Assembly: GCF_001580455.1 (NCBI RefSeq)
Contig: NZ_CP010951.1
Location: 310,001-374,000, forward strand
DNA: 64,000 nt
From: Ramlibacter tataouinensis
GTDB taxonomy: Bacteria > Pseudomonadota > Gammaproteobacteria > Burkholderiales > Burkholderiaceae_C
Direction of reading: 5' to 3'
Made by a program: the position numbers and the translations under genes. The notes beneath the pieces are model-generated. The model had not been told where the DNA came from. It saw nothing but the letters and a program-made list of their open reading frames with translations, and did no database searches. This document shows, piece by piece, positions 8,885 to 18,056 of the stretch. Every line of letters begins with the position of its first letter. Position 1 is the stretch's first letter.

Positions 8885-8900
8885 TCAGTGAGAATACCGC

Positions 8901-9971
8901 ATGCCTTCGACCCCCCGGTACCGGCCCGAGCCCAAAGCCCGCGATGGGCACGCCCCCGCCGCCATCGCGATTCTGTATTGCAACCTCGGCACGCCGGACG
9001 AAGCCACGCCTGCCGCCGTGCGCCGCTACCTGAAGGAGTTCCTCACCGACCCGCGCGTGGTGGAGATCCCGCGTGCCGCCTGGCTGCCGCTGCTGCACGG
9101 CGTGATCCTGCCCCTGCGCTCCCCGCGGTCGGCGGCCAAGTACGCCAGCATCTGGACGCCGGAAGGCTCGCCGCTGAAGCTCTGGACCGACAAGCAGGCC
9201 AAGCTGCTGCAAGGCTGGCTGGGCGAGCGCGGGCACCGGGTGATGGTGCGCTACGCGATGCGCTACGGCCAGCCTTCGATCGCTTCGCAGCTCGATGCGC
9301 TGAAGGCGGCGGGCGCGAGCCGCATCCTGGTGCTGCCGGCCTATCCGCAGTATTCGGGCACCACCACCGCCAGCGTGTCCGATGCCGTGGGCGCCTGGTG
9401 CGAGGGCACCCGCGCCCTGCCCGAGCTGCGCTTCGTCAACCGCTTCCATGACGATGCGCCGTACATCCGCGCGCTGGCCGGCCGCATCGAGGCGCACTGG
9501 CGCGAACACGGCCGCGGCGGCCACCTGCTCATGAGCTTTCACGGCGTGCCGCAGCGCACGCAGCAGCTGGGCGACCCCTACGCCGCCGAGTGCCAGGAGA
9601 CCGCACGCCTGCTGGCCGCGCGGCTAGGCCTGCCGGACAAGCAGTTCAGCGTCACCTTCCAGTCGCGCTTCGGCAAGGCGAAGTGGCTGGAGCCGTACAC
9701 CGAGCCGACCTTGCGGGCGCTCGCCCGTGCCGGCACCGAGCGGGTCGATGTCCTGTGCCCGGGCTTTCCCGGCGACTGCCTGGAAACGCTGGAGGAAATC
9801 GCGATCGAAGGCCGGCGCGCCTTCCTCACGGCCGGCGGCAAGACCTTCCACTACATCCCCTGCCTGAACGACGATCCCGCGTGGATTGCCGCCCTGGGCG
9901 AACTCGCCCAGCGCCATCTCGCAGGCTGGCCGACGCGCGCCGCGCAGGAAGCAGCGGCCAACGCCGCATAG
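8901..9971 (+). CDS. hemH: Ferrochelatase
   Basis: Inserts Fe2+ into protoporphyrin IX, the last step of protoheme synthesis. The length is 356 aa. Recognisable pieces are the N-terminal ILYCNLGTPDEATP, the porphyrin-cleft stretch PAYPQYSGTTTASVSDAV, the catalytic-His region LMSFHGVPQRT and the acidic CPGFPGDCLETLEEIAIEG. It starts at ATG 8901, divergent from the HAD phosphatase. It ends seven bases from the convergent alpha/beta hydrolase stop with no clear terminator between. Confidence 0.95.
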   Translation: MPSTPRYRPEPKARDGHAPAAIAILYCNLGTPDEATPAAVRRYLKEFLTDPRVVEIPRAAWLPLLHGVILPLRSPRSAAKYASIWTPEGSPLKLWTDKQAKLLQGWLGERGHRVMVRYAMRYGQPSIASQLDALKAAGASRILVLPAYPQYSGTTTASVSDAVGAWCEGTRALPELRFVNRFHDDAPYIRALAGRIEAHWREHGRGGHLLMSFHGVPQRTQQLGDPYAAECQETARLLAARLGLPDKQFSVTFQSRFGKAKWLEPYTEPTLRALARAGTERVDVLCPGFPGDCLETLEEIAIEGRRAFLTAGGKTFHYIPCLNDDPAWIAALGELAQRHLAGWPTRAAQEAAANAA

Positions 9972-9978
9972 AGAAACC

Positions 9979-10860
9979 TCAAGCGGCCAGGGCGGCTTCG
10001 TTCTGCTCGATGAAGGCGGTGACCAGGTCCAGTTGCTCGGGCACGTTGAGGGCTGGCGCATGGCCGCAGCCGGGCACTTCCACGATGCGCGCCTGGCCGC
10101 GCGCGCCCGGGCCCCGGCGCATCATCTCGGCCGTGGTTTCGGGCAGCACCAGGTCCGATTCCACGCCGCGCAGGCACAGCACCGGTATCTTCAGGACGTC
10201 GTAGTGCGCCCAGATTTCGTAGTCATTGGGATGGTCGGTGAACTGGCGCACCATCGCCGGGTCGTAGTGCGGCGTCAGCCGCCCGTCGGGAAGACGCCGC
10301 GCTGAAGTCTCCGCCAGGCGCCGCCACTGGGCGTCGCTCAGCCAGCCGAAAGGCTTGTACACCTGCCGGAAGAAGGCCTCGAGTTCGGCCATGGTCGCGA
10401 ACGCGGGCGGATTGCCCGCATAAGCGCGGATGCGCGCCAGCGCGGGCTCCGCCAATTGCGGCGCGTTGTCATTGAGCACCAGGCTGGCGATGCGGCCCGC
10501 CAGGCGGGGCTCGAACAGGCCCGAGGCGCACACCGTCCCGATCGCGCCGCCCATCGAGGTGCCCACCCAGTGCGCCCGCGCGATGCCCAGGCGGTCGAAC
10601 AGTTCGGCCGCCAGCTTCGCGTAGAAGCGCAAGGTGTACTCGTTGTGCGGATCGGGGCTCCATTGGCTGAAGCCGCGCCCCAGCGTGTCGGGGCAGATCA
10701 CGCGATAGCGCGCTGACAGATGCGCCGCCAGCTCGTCCATGTCGCGGCCGGTGCGTGCCAAGCCGTGCCACGCGATGATGGTGCGCGCGTTCTGCGCGCC
10801 CCACTCGGTGAAGTGGATCTCGCGGCCGGCGCAGGTCGCGTAGTGTGAATTCGATGACAT
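9979..10860 (-). CDS. Alpha/beta hydrolase (cytoplasmic esterase)
   Basis: An alpha/beta-hydrolase-fold enzyme of 293 aa without a signal peptide. The oxyanion stretch is WHGLARTGRDM, the nucleophile elbow is GTSMGG (Ser near residue 107) and the C-terminal His lies in EVPGCGHAP. I start at ATG 10858-10860, which has AAGGAA at the right distance; upstream in-frame codons lack a site. It is the last gene of the minus-strand unit with the PHB depolymerase, Liv transporter and lipoprotein esterase. It may therefore cleave imported ester oligomers in the cytoplasm. That role is inferred from context only. Confidence 0.8.
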   Translation of the reverse strand: MSSNSHYATCAGREIHFTEWGAQNARTIIAWHGLARTGRDMDELAAHLSARYRVICPDTLGRGFSQWSPDPHNEYTLRFYAKLAAELFDRLGIARAHWVGTSMGGAIGTVCASGLFEPRLAGRIASLVLNDNAPQLAEPALARIRAYAGNPPAFATMAELEAFFRQVYKPFGWLSDAQWRRLAETSARRLPDGRLTPHYDPAMVRQFTDHPNDYEIWAHYDVLKIPVLCLRGVESDLVLPETTAEMMRRGPGARGQARIVEVPGCGHAPALNVPEQLDLVTAFIEQNEAALAA

Positions 10861-10950
10861 GGCGTGATTCCTTACTGATGCGTGCACGCCGGCGCCGTCG
10901 ACTTGCGGCGTGTTGCCGGTGCTCTGGATCACCGTGAATGCGTGGCAAGC

Positions 10951-10975
10951 CCGGGCCGGGGCGCGCCCGGCCCGG
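10951..10975 (-). terminator. GC-rich hairpin between the esterase and hydrolase genes
   Basis: CCGGGCCGGG (10951-10960) pairs with CCCGGCCCGG (10966-10975), a perfect 10-bp stem. On the minus strand the sequence CTTGCC follows rather than a U run. It may slow or process the transcript rather than stop it, reducing expression of the last gene. Confidence 0.35.
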
Positions 10976-10985
10976 AGCTCGCCGG

Positions 10986-12737
10986 TCAGTCGGCAGTGAT
11001 GGACTTCGCCGTCGGACTGGCGTTGAACATCACCTTGTGCGGCCAGGTGGCCCAGGTCACGCCCAGCGCGGCGTTGTTCGGGTTGCCGGTCCGCGCGAAG
11101 CTGGACACCGTCTGCATCATGGCAGCCGAGAGTTCGGCGCGCCCGCCCTGGTTGGCATCACTGAACCAGACCTTGCCGAACAGCGAAGGCCCGAAGTTGC
11201 CGAACAGGAACGGCAGGTCGACCACGTGGACGGCACCGTAGATGTCGTTCCAGGGCGCGGGCTGCTTGTCCCAGTCGAAGCGGTAGTAGTAGACGTTCTC
11301 CTGCTGCGTCTTCAGCGCGTTCAGCACGTTGTCGCGGCTGTTCAGGAAGAAGACCCGGTTGAGCGTCTCGGCGCGCGCGGTGAAGCCGGCCACCGGCGCA
11401 TTCACCGGCAGGTAGGAGGCGGCGATCCACTGCTCCACGGTGGTCTGCGGCGCGGCGTTCGGGTTGTAGCCGAAGTGGTTCGTGAACAGCTGCGCGTCGG
11501 TCACGATGCGCGCATTGCCCGTGCCCCCCACCAGCGGCAGGAACGACGGGAACAGCTTGCCTTCGTCGCGCGTGTTGCCGGCGAGCACGGGCACCTTCAC
11601 GTAGTTGCCGGCGTTGATCGCCCCGATCGGGTCGGCGGCGACCACGGCCCCGTCGGGGATCGGGCCCGAGCCGGCGAGGCCCAGCAAGGCCAGCCGCGTG
11701 AGCAGCGTGCTGAACAGCGCCGCCGGCGTCTTGCTGCGCATGTAGTCCGCCAGCTGCGCGTTGGTATGGCTGGCGATGTAGGCATTGGCGGAAGCCGTGT
11801 CAGTGGCCAGGCCGTCGGCGATCAGCTGGTTCTGCAGCAAGGCATTGCCCTGCGCCAGGTAGGTGGCTGCGGGGCTCAGCGTCGGGATGCTGCCGGCGGG
11901 CAGGTTGCTGGCCATCGAGATGCCGCCGGAGAGCGGCATGACCTTGTGGAACAGCTTCGGATTCGCCGCCGTCATGGCCGGGGACGTCTGCAGCGCCCAC
12001 ACGTTGATGGCGCCGGCGGACTGGCCGACGATGGTGACGTTGTCCGCATTGCCGCCGAAGGCCGCGGCGTTGGCACGCACGAATTGCAGCGCCTTGACGC
12101 TGTCGAGCATCGTGAAGTTGCCGGAATCGGTGGCGGCGTCGCCGGTCTTGAGCTGCGGCATGTTCAGGAAACCCAGAATGCCCAGGCGGAAATTCGGGGT
12201 GACCACGATCGCGTTGGCTGCCTTGGCGAGCTTTGCGCCGTCGTACATCGGGTCGGCCGTATAGCCCGACACGTTGCTGCCGCCGTGGAAGAACACGATG
12301 ACCGGCAGGTTTTCCTCGAAGCTGGCCGGGCGCCAGACGTTCAGGTACAGGCAATCCTCGCTGCCGACGGCCTGGTTCAGCGTGGTGCCGATGGTTTCGT
12401 CATAACGGTTGTTGGAGCCCGGGCCGTAGATGCGGCCGTACTGCGCGCAGGCGTTGCCGAACGCGGTGGTGTTGCGGGTGCTGGTCCAGGACTCGGCGTC
12501 CTGCGGCGGCTGCCAGCGCAGCGCACCGACCGGCGGCTTGGCGAAGGGAATGCCCTTCCAGGCGAAGGTGCCGGAGCTCGCGTCTTCCGCGCCCCGGACT
12601 TCGCCGAGGTTGGTCTTGCGCACCAGCGGATCGTTGCCACCGCCGCCGCAGGCGGCCAGGAGCACCGGCAGCGCGAGGGCCGCTGCCCAGGCCGCGACAC
12701 GCGTTCGCATCTTGCTTGCCGGAGGATGTTTCTTCAT
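10986..12737 (-). CDS. Type B carboxylesterase, predicted lipoprotein
   Basis: Carboxylesterase of the cholinesterase/p-nitrobenzyl-esterase family, 583 aa. The signal peptide ends in the lipobox LLAAC, followed by a glycine run, so the enzyme is probably anchored in the envelope. The oxyanion loop is FFHGGSNVSG, the nucleophile elbow GQSAGA, the acid residue lies in NTRDEGKLF and the His in YGAVHVVDLPFLFG. ATG 12737 has AAGGAG nine bases upstream. It sits 35 bp behind livM in the same direction. With the secreted PHB depolymerase upstream, it could hydrolyse released dimers and oligomers in the periplasm. The substrate is an inference. Confidence 0.85.
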   Translation of the reverse strand: MKKHPPASKMRTRVAAWAAALALPVLLAACGGGGNDPLVRKTNLGEVRGAEDASSGTFAWKGIPFAKPPVGALRWQPPQDAESWTSTRNTTAFGNACAQYGRIYGPGSNNRYDETIGTTLNQAVGSEDCLYLNVWRPASFEENLPVIVFFHGGSNVSGYTADPMYDGAKLAKAANAIVVTPNFRLGILGFLNMPQLKTGDAATDSGNFTMLDSVKALQFVRANAAAFGGNADNVTIVGQSAGAINVWALQTSPAMTAANPKLFHKVMPLSGGISMASNLPAGSIPTLSPAATYLAQGNALLQNQLIADGLATDTASANAYIASHTNAQLADYMRSKTPAALFSTLLTRLALLGLAGSGPIPDGAVVAADPIGAINAGNYVKVPVLAGNTRDEGKLFPSFLPLVGGTGNARIVTDAQLFTNHFGYNPNAAPQTTVEQWIAASYLPVNAPVAGFTARAETLNRVFFLNSRDNVLNALKTQQENVYYYRFDWDKQPAPWNDIYGAVHVVDLPFLFGNFGPSLFGKVWFSDANQGGRAELSAAMMQTVSSFARTGNPNNAALGVTWATWPHKVMFNASPTAKSITAD

Positions 12738-12772
12738 GGAGTCTCCTTGGTGGTTGCAGGGGTGGTTGGAAT

Positions 12773-13840
12773 TCATGCGGCCGATCGCGCCGCCCGGAGG
12801 CGGCCGACGATGCCGGTGGGGAAGTAGTAGACGGACAGGACGAACAGCAGGCCCAGCCACAGCAGCCAGCGGTCGGGCGACAGCAGCGCGGCCAGCCAGG
12901 GCAGGCCCGAGGCGGCATCGCTGCCGTGCTTGAGCAGGTCCTGCAGGTAGCTTTGCGCGACCACGAAGATGCCCGAGCCGATGGCCGCGCCATAGATCGT
13001 GCCCATGCCGCCGATCACCACGATCAGCAGCACGTCCAGCATGATCTCGAAGGACAGCGAGGTGTCCGGTCCGTTGTAGCGCAGCCAGATGGCGAGCATG
13101 GCCCCGGCCAGGGTCGCGAACAGCGCCGAGAGGATGCTCGACATGGTGCGGAAATAGACGACCCGGTAGCCGATCGCTTCGGCTCGGAACTCGTTCTCGC
13201 GAATCGCCTGCAGCACGCGGCCGAAGGGCGAATTGACGATGCGCAGCATCGCCAGGAACAGCACCAGCGCAGCGACGAACAGCAGGTAGTAGGCGACGAA
13301 ACGGCCGTCGATGGCGACGCCCAGGACCGGCTCCTCGAACAGCTGCCAGCTCGGCGAGAGTATCTCGGGCATCTTGAAGGTCAGGCCGTCCTCGCCGCCG
13401 GTGAGGTCGGACAGCTGCGAAGCCAGCGTCTGGAAGGCCGCCGCCACCGCCAGCGTGATCATCGAAAAGAAGATCGCGCGCACGCGCAGCGAGAACAGGC
13501 CCACCAGCAGCGCCAGCACGAAGGACAGCGCCAGCGCGACGACCAGGCCCGTGAGGATGGAGGACCAGCCCGGCCCCATGCGGGTCGAGGCGATGGCGAC
13601 GCCGTAGGCGCCGATGCCGAAGAACATGGTGTGCGCGAAGCTGACGATGCCGGTGTAGCCGAGCAGCAGGTCGAAGCTCGCCACCAGCACGATGAAGACC
13701 AGGATCTTCGCGGCGACGTTCAGCGCCTTCACGCCAGGGACGATGAAGGGCGTCAGCGCCAGGGCGACGAAGACGGCCAGCAGCAGCACCGCGAGCACGC
13801 GGCTGCGGGGTTGGTCGTTGGAGAGGATCCGTTGCAGCAT
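12773..13840 (-). CDS. livM: Branched-chain amino acid-type ABC transporter permease LivM
   Basis: Membrane subunit of a high-affinity Liv-type importer, 355 aa with about ten hydrophobic segments. The LivM signature region reads VIGGMGTIYGAAIGSGIFV, and GYTGIVSFAHTMFFGIGAYG is the conserved N-terminal motif. The start lies ten bases from the livH stop in a livG-livF-livH-livM block. Liv-family systems also carry amides, urea and aromatic acids. Neighbouring depolymerase and esterases suggest hydroxyacids or their oligomers rather than leucine. Confidence 0.9.
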   Translation of the reverse strand: MLQRILSNDQPRSRVLAVLLLAVFVALALTPFIVPGVKALNVAAKILVFIVLVASFDLLLGYTGIVSFAHTMFFGIGAYGVAIASTRMGPGWSSILTGLVVALALSFVLALLVGLFSLRVRAIFFSMITLAVAAAFQTLASQLSDLTGGEDGLTFKMPEILSPSWQLFEEPVLGVAIDGRFVAYYLLFVAALVLFLAMLRIVNSPFGRVLQAIRENEFRAEAIGYRVVYFRTMSSILSALFATLAGAMLAIWLRYNGPDTSLSFEIMLDVLLIVVIGGMGTIYGAAIGSGIFVVAQSYLQDLLKHGSDAASGLPWLAALLSPDRWLLWLGLLFVLSVYYFPTGIVGRLRAARSAA

Positions 13841-13850
13841 CAGGTCTTCC

Positions 13851-14849
13851 TTACTTGCCGAGCGCGTAGACGCCCTGCGGCCGCCACAACAGGATGGCCA
13901 TCATCAGCGCGATGTTTGAGAACAGCGCCGCCTTTGGCACCAGGAAGCCGGTGTAGTTGGCCATCAGCCCCACCAGCAGCGCGCCGATCAGCGCGCCGGT
14001 GGTCGACCCGAGCCCGCCGATGATCAGCACGATGAAGATCAGGACGTTGACCTGGGCGCCCATCTGCGGGATCACGTTCTGCTGGTACAGGCCCCACATC
14101 ACGCCGCCCAGGCCCGCGAGCGCGGAGCCGACGACGAACACGCCGATGAACAGCACCTTGATGCGGTAGCCGAGCGATTCGACCATCTCGCGGTCCTGCA
14201 CGCCGGCGCGGATCAGCAGGCCGATCTTGGTGCGCGTGAGCACCAGCCAGAGCACGGCGAACACGACGAGGCCGACGATCACCGCCATGATCCGGTACTT
14301 CTCGATGTTGGCGTCGCCGACGAAGATCGAGCCGCGCATCGCTTGCGGCAGCGGCAACGGGATCTGCAGCGGGCCCCAGATGACCTTGATCAGCTCCTCG
14401 CCGATGATCATCCCGCCCATGGTGATGAGGATCTGCTTCAGGTGGTTGCCGTAGACCGGCCGCACGATGAAGCGCTCGAACGCCAGGCCCAGGGCGCCGG
14501 CCACCAGCATGGCGACCACCATCGCCGGCAGCACCGCCAGCAGGTTCTTCAGCAGGCTTTCCGAGCCGGTGTAGTCGCCCATGCTGCCCAGCACGCTGGT
14601 CGCGACGAAGGCGCCGAGCGCTATGAACACGCCGTGGCCGAAGTTCAGCACGTCCATCAGGCCGAACACCAGCGTCAGGCCCGAGGCGATGATGAAGATG
14701 ATCATGCCCATCGCCAGGCCCGCCACGGTGAGCGTGAGCCAGGTCGCGCCCGAGCCGATGAAGGGCAGCACCAGCAGCGCCAGCAGCGGTACCAGCGCCA
14801 GAGGTTTCCAGTCCAGATCTTTGAAATTCATTGCGATTGCGCTGCTCAT
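13851..14849 (-). CDS. livH: Branched-chain amino acid-type ABC transporter permease LivH
   Basis: Second permease subunit, 332 aa. It shows the LivH motifs GLTLVFGLMDVLNFGHG near the N-terminus and IIGGLGSTTGALIGALLVG near the C-terminus, with eight or more membrane helices. The start ATG (14847-14849) overlaps the livF stop as ATGA, which indicates translational coupling. An internal ATG at 14829-14831 is an alternative. It pairs with LivM to form the pore. Confidence 0.9.
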   Translation of the reverse strand: MSSAIAMNFKDLDWKPLALVPLLALLVLPFIGSGATWLTLTVAGLAMGMIIFIIASGLTLVFGLMDVLNFGHGVFIALGAFVATSVLGSMGDYTGSESLLKNLLAVLPAMVVAMLVAGALGLAFERFIVRPVYGNHLKQILITMGGMIIGEELIKVIWGPLQIPLPLPQAMRGSIFVGDANIEKYRIMAVIVGLVVFAVLWLVLTRTKIGLLIRAGVQDREMVESLGYRIKVLFIGVFVVGSALAGLGGVMWGLYQQNVIPQMGAQVNVLIFIVLIIGGLGSTTGALIGALLVGLMANYTGFLVPKAALFSNIALMMAILLWRPQGVYALGK

Positions 14850-15571
14850 ATCGCCAGCCCCAGCAGCGAGTGCTGCAATTCCTCGTTTTCGGCCATCTCC
14901 CTCATCGAGCCGGAATGGACGATCCGGCCGTTGTCCATCACCGCGACGGTGTCGCCGAGGCGCTTGGCGAAGTTGATGTTCTGCTCGACCAGCAGGATCG
15001 TCACGCCACTGGCCTTCAGCTGCGCGAAGGCCTCGATCATGTTGTTGATGATCGCGGGCGCCAGCCCCTTGCTGGGCTCGTCGACGATCAGCAGTTCGCG
15101 CGGCTCGATGATCGCGCGCGACACGGCGAGCATCTGCTTCTGCCCGCCGGAAAGCTTGCCCGCCGGATGGTTCCAGAACTTCTCGACCGCGGGGAACAGC
15201 GAGAAGATCCACTGCAGCCGCGCCTCGTCGATCTGGCCGATGTTGCGCGCCCAGCGCGCGGCCAGCAGCATGTTCTCCTTCACGGTCAGGTCCGCGAAGA
15301 TGCCCATGTTCTCGGGCACGTAGGCGACGTTCAGTTGCGAGATCTGCGGCGTGGCCATCGCGGTGATGTCCCGGCCGTTGAACTCGATGCGCCCGGCCGA
15401 GGCGCGCCACAGGCCCATGATGGTGCGCAGCGTCGTGGTCTTGCCGGCGCCGTTGCGCCCGAGCAGCAGGGTGAGCTGGCCGCGCGGCACCTGCAGGTCG
15501 ACGCCGTGCAGGATGTGGTAGGCGCCGATGTGGGTGTGCACGCCGGCGAGCGTGAGGATGTTCTCGTTCAT
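14846..15571 (-). CDS. livF: Liv-type ABC transporter ATP-binding protein LivF
   Basis: ATPase subunit, 241 aa. Walker A is GRNGAGKTT (about residues 35-43), the signature is KLSGGQKQM, Walker B is LLIVDEPSKGL, and the switch His region reads LLVEQNINFAKRL. The length and the sequence ENMGIFADLTVKENM fit LivF. The start overlaps the livG stop (ATGA), as its own stop overlaps livH. The three genes should be made in fixed ratio. Confidence 0.92.
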   Translation of the reverse strand: MNENILTLAGVHTHIGAYHILHGVDLQVPRGQLTLLLGRNGAGKTTTLRTIMGLWRASAGRIEFNGRDITAMATPQISQLNVAYVPENMGIFADLTVKENMLLAARWARNIGQIDEARLQWIFSLFPAVEKFWNHPAGKLSGGQKQMLAVSRAIIEPRELLIVDEPSKGLAPAIINNMIEAFAQLKASGVTILLVEQNINFAKRLGDTVAVMDNGRIVHSGSMREMAENEELQHSLLGLAI

Positions 15572-16398
15572 TTGCCGCTCCCGTTCACCACGCGCAGCTC
15601 GGGCCGCGGCAGCGGCACCTCGCGCTCGCCGGTCCGGTCGGCGCTCACGCCCAGGTAGGCTTCCTGGACGATCGGCGAGGCGATCACCTCCGCCGGCTTG
15701 CCGTCGGCCACCAGCGTGCCGTTGTGCAGCACGATGATGCGGTCGGCGAGCTCCCGCACGACGTCCATCTTGTGTTCCACCAGCAGGATGGTCTTGCTCG
15801 CGTCTGCCTTGAGCTTGCGGATCAGGTTCAGGATCACCGGCGCCTCGGCGGCGTTCATGCCGGCCGTGGGCTCGTCGAACATGAACACCTGTGCATCCAG
15901 CGCCATCAGCAGCGCGACCTCCAGCTTGCGCTGGTCGCCGTGCGGCAGGTTCGCCACCAGTTCGTCTTCCTTGTCGCCCAGGGCGACCGTCTCGAGGATC
16001 TCGTCGGCGCGCTCGAGGAGCTGCTTGTGGTCGCTCCAGATGCTCCACAGGTTGAAGCCGCGCCGGTGATCGCCGTCGCGCGCGGCCTGCACCGCCAGGC
16101 GCACGTTCTCCAGTACCGTGAGCTTGGGAAACAGGTTGGTGAGCTGGAATGCACGGCCCAGTCCGGCCCGCGTGCGTTGCGCGGCCGACAGCCCGGACAG
16201 GTCGCGCCCATCGAGCGTGACCTGTCCGGCGCTCGCCTTGAGCTGCCCGGAGATCAGGTTGAAGTAGGTCGTCTTGCCCGCGCCGTTCGGCCCGACGATG
16301 GCGGTCAGCGTTCCTGGCTGGAAGGCGCAGGTGACGCTGTTGACCGCCACGTGGCCGCCGAAGCGGATGGTGAGGTCCTTGGTCGCGAGCAGGCTCAT
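15568..16398 (-). CDS. livG: Liv-type ABC transporter ATP-binding protein LivG
   Basis: ATPase partner of LivF, 276 aa. Walker A is GPNGAGKTT, the LivG-specific insertion region follows (RAGLGRAFQLTNLFPKLTVLENV), then Walker B VFMFDEPTAGMN. The usual ABC signature LSGG is replaced by LPHGDQRKLE, which is the form seen in LivG proteins. A short tail of about 35 residues follows the core. It is separated from the upstream depolymerase gene by 47 bp containing a perfect 7-bp hairpin. Confidence 0.92.
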   Translation of the reverse strand: MSLLATKDLTIRFGGHVAVNSVTCAFQPGTLTAIVGPNGAGKTTYFNLISGQLKASAGQVTLDGRDLSGLSAAQRTRAGLGRAFQLTNLFPKLTVLENVRLAVQAARDGDHRRGFNLWSIWSDHKQLLERADEILETVALGDKEDELVANLPHGDQRKLEVALLMALDAQVFMFDEPTAGMNAAEAPVILNLIRKLKADASKTILLVEHKMDVVRELADRIIVLHNGTLVADGKPAEVIASPIVQEAYLGVSADRTGEREVPLPRPELRVVNGSGK

Positions 16399-16408
16399 CT
16401 CGGAGTGG

Positions 16409-16425
16409 AGGCGCCGAAGGCGCCT
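16409..16425. other. Short intercistronic hairpin between depolymerase gene and livG
   Basis: AGGCGCC-GAA-GGCGCCT is a perfect palindrome with a 3-nt loop in the 47-bp gap. There is no U run, so it is unlikely to terminate. It could stabilise an mRNA end or lower read-through into the transporter genes. Confidence 0.4.
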
Positions 16426-16445
16426 GGGAGGTGGTCAATCATTCT

Positions 16446-17945
16446 TCAGGGACAGGTGCCGATCACGTAGTAGTTCGGGCTGGTTTGCTTCAGGGTGGTG
16501 GTGACGAAGGTGTTGTACAGGCCCATGTTCTGGTTGGACCCGTTGGCCAGCGCGTAGCCGCCGCCGACGTGGGCGCGGCCGGCGGTGACGTGGTTGTAGT
16601 TGTTGGCCGTGTAGCAGACCGGCGCGCTGCCCGTGGTGGTGCCGCTGACCGGCGACGAACTCGCGCCCTGGACGCCGCCGGCGTCGACCGCCGCGACGGT
16701 CCAGGAATAGGTCGTGGCCGCGGCCAGGCCGCTGTCGGTGTAGCCGGTCGAGGTGACGGGGCTGGCGTTCACCTTGCCGCCGTTGCGGAAGACGTTGTAG
16801 CTGGCCGCACCGGTGACGGCATTCCAGATGAGGGTCGCCGAGCTGCTGGTCACGCCGGACACCGCCAGGCCCGTGGGCGCGGGCAGCGATTCGCCGCCGC
16901 CGCCACCGCCGGAACCGGTGCCCGAGGCCACCTTGTCGACCATCGCCTTGATCGCGGCCATCTGGGTGCCGGCCTTCTGGGCGAAGTTGGTGCCGTACCA
17001 GCCGATCCAGTCCCAGCAGCCATTGGGGTTGCCCAGCGAGCCGCTCGCGGCGGTCTGGCGCGAGGTGCTGTCCACCTTGGTCTGCGGGAACAGCACGATG
17101 ATGCTGTTGGTGTCCGCCCAGCGCGTGTAGCCGGTGTTCTTGACGAACTTGTCGCCGATGGTGTCGTAGTTCTGTTGGCAACCATGCAGCGCCACGTGCA
17201 GCTTGCACTGCGCGCCGCTCGCGCAGTTGGCCGGCACGTAGGCCCAGCCCGTGGTGTCCATGCCGGGATTGCCGGCGCTGAAGGCCGTCTGGTCGAATTC
17301 GATGTAGTTGCCGGCCGCCGGTGCGTTGTTGCGCGCGTTCAGCGCCCCGTACAGCTTGGTGAACATCTGCCCGGCGCCGTCATAGCCGCAGTTGCTGATG
17401 TAGGGCGAGGCGCTGGAATTGCAGGCGTTGTTGCCGGTCGCGTCGAAGTCCGTCGGGAACACGTGCGCCGTGCTGGCGCGCTGCACGTAGCTCAGGTTCG
17501 CGGCGGGCACGCCGTTGTTGGTGTACTGCGTCTGCGCCGCGTTCATCGGGTTCGGACCCACGGTGAAGTCGCTGGTGCCGACGAACATGTAGATCTTCTG
17601 GTTGGCGACGTTCGACTTGGCGTCGATCTGGTTGCCGCTCCAGTTGTTGATGTCCGTCTGCATCGTGTTCAGCATCGCGCTGCCGATCGTGGCGTTGTAC
17701 ATGCACGCCGTGTAGTTGTTGTGGCCCGCGCACATGTACGGGCCGGCAGCGAACACGCCCACGCCCATGAAGGTCGAGGAGTAGGCATAGCCGAGCTGGT
17801 TGGCCATGAAGCCGCCCGAGGAAAGGCCCGACACGCTGATCCTGGTCTTGTCCACGTTGAGCGCCGGCAGGGGCACGGCGTGGGCGGCCGCGCAGGCGAA
17901 GGCCACGGCGCCGACGAAGGCGCGGAGCAGCTTCTTGAATGTCAT
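16446..17945 (-). CDS. Extracellular poly(3-hydroxybutyrate) depolymerase
   Basis: Secreted serine esterase that degrades PHB outside the cell, 499 aa. A Sec signal peptide covers about residues 1-23. The lipase box GLSSG (residues 40-44, Ser42) lies near the N-terminus and the oxyanion His (VALHGCQQN) near residue 250. This is the order of type 2 catalytic domains. A glycine-rich linker near residue 350 leads to a fibronectin type III domain (LPAPTGLAVSGV to about 440). A C-terminal substrate-binding domain follows (VCYTANNYNHVTAGRAH). The start has AGGAGA upstream. It sits between the Liv binding protein gene and livGFHM, so product uptake is the natural reading. Confidence 0.9.
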   Translation of the reverse strand: MTFKKLLRAFVGAVAFACAAAHAVPLPALNVDKTRISVSGLSSGGFMANQLGYAYSSTFMGVGVFAAGPYMCAGHNNYTACMYNATIGSAMLNTMQTDINNWSGNQIDAKSNVANQKIYMFVGTSDFTVGPNPMNAAQTQYTNNGVPAANLSYVQRASTAHVFPTDFDATGNNACNSSASPYISNCGYDGAGQMFTKLYGALNARNNAPAAGNYIEFDQTAFSAGNPGMDTTGWAYVPANCASGAQCKLHVALHGCQQNYDTIGDKFVKNTGYTRWADTNSIIVLFPQTKVDSTSRQTAASGSLGNPNGCWDWIGWYGTNFAQKAGTQMAAIKAMVDKVASGTGSGGGGGGESLPAPTGLAVSGVTSSSATLIWNAVTGAASYNVFRNGGKVNASPVTSTGYTDSGLAAATTYSWTVAAVDAGGVQGASSSPVSGTTTGSAPVCYTANNYNHVTAGRAHVGGGYALANGSNQNMGLYNTFVTTTLKQTSPNYYVIGTCP

Positions 17946-18020
17946 CGAGATCTCCTGTGGTGTTGATTGGGATGCAACTACCCATCCCCCGTGTTGCCGG
18001 GGGTTCCTCGAACAACGAAC

Positions 18021-18042
18021 AAAAAGAGGCGCGGCCGCGCCT
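18021..18042 (-). terminator. Intrinsic terminator/attenuator after the binding-protein gene
   Basis: On the minus strand the perfect palindrome AGGCGCGGCCGCGCCT (18042-18027) is followed by CTTTTTG. It lies just behind the binding-protein stop (18057). Partial termination here would give more binding protein than depolymerase or transporter, as is common for ABC systems. Confidence 0.7.
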
Positions 18043-18056
18043 TTGGAAAAAGGGAC

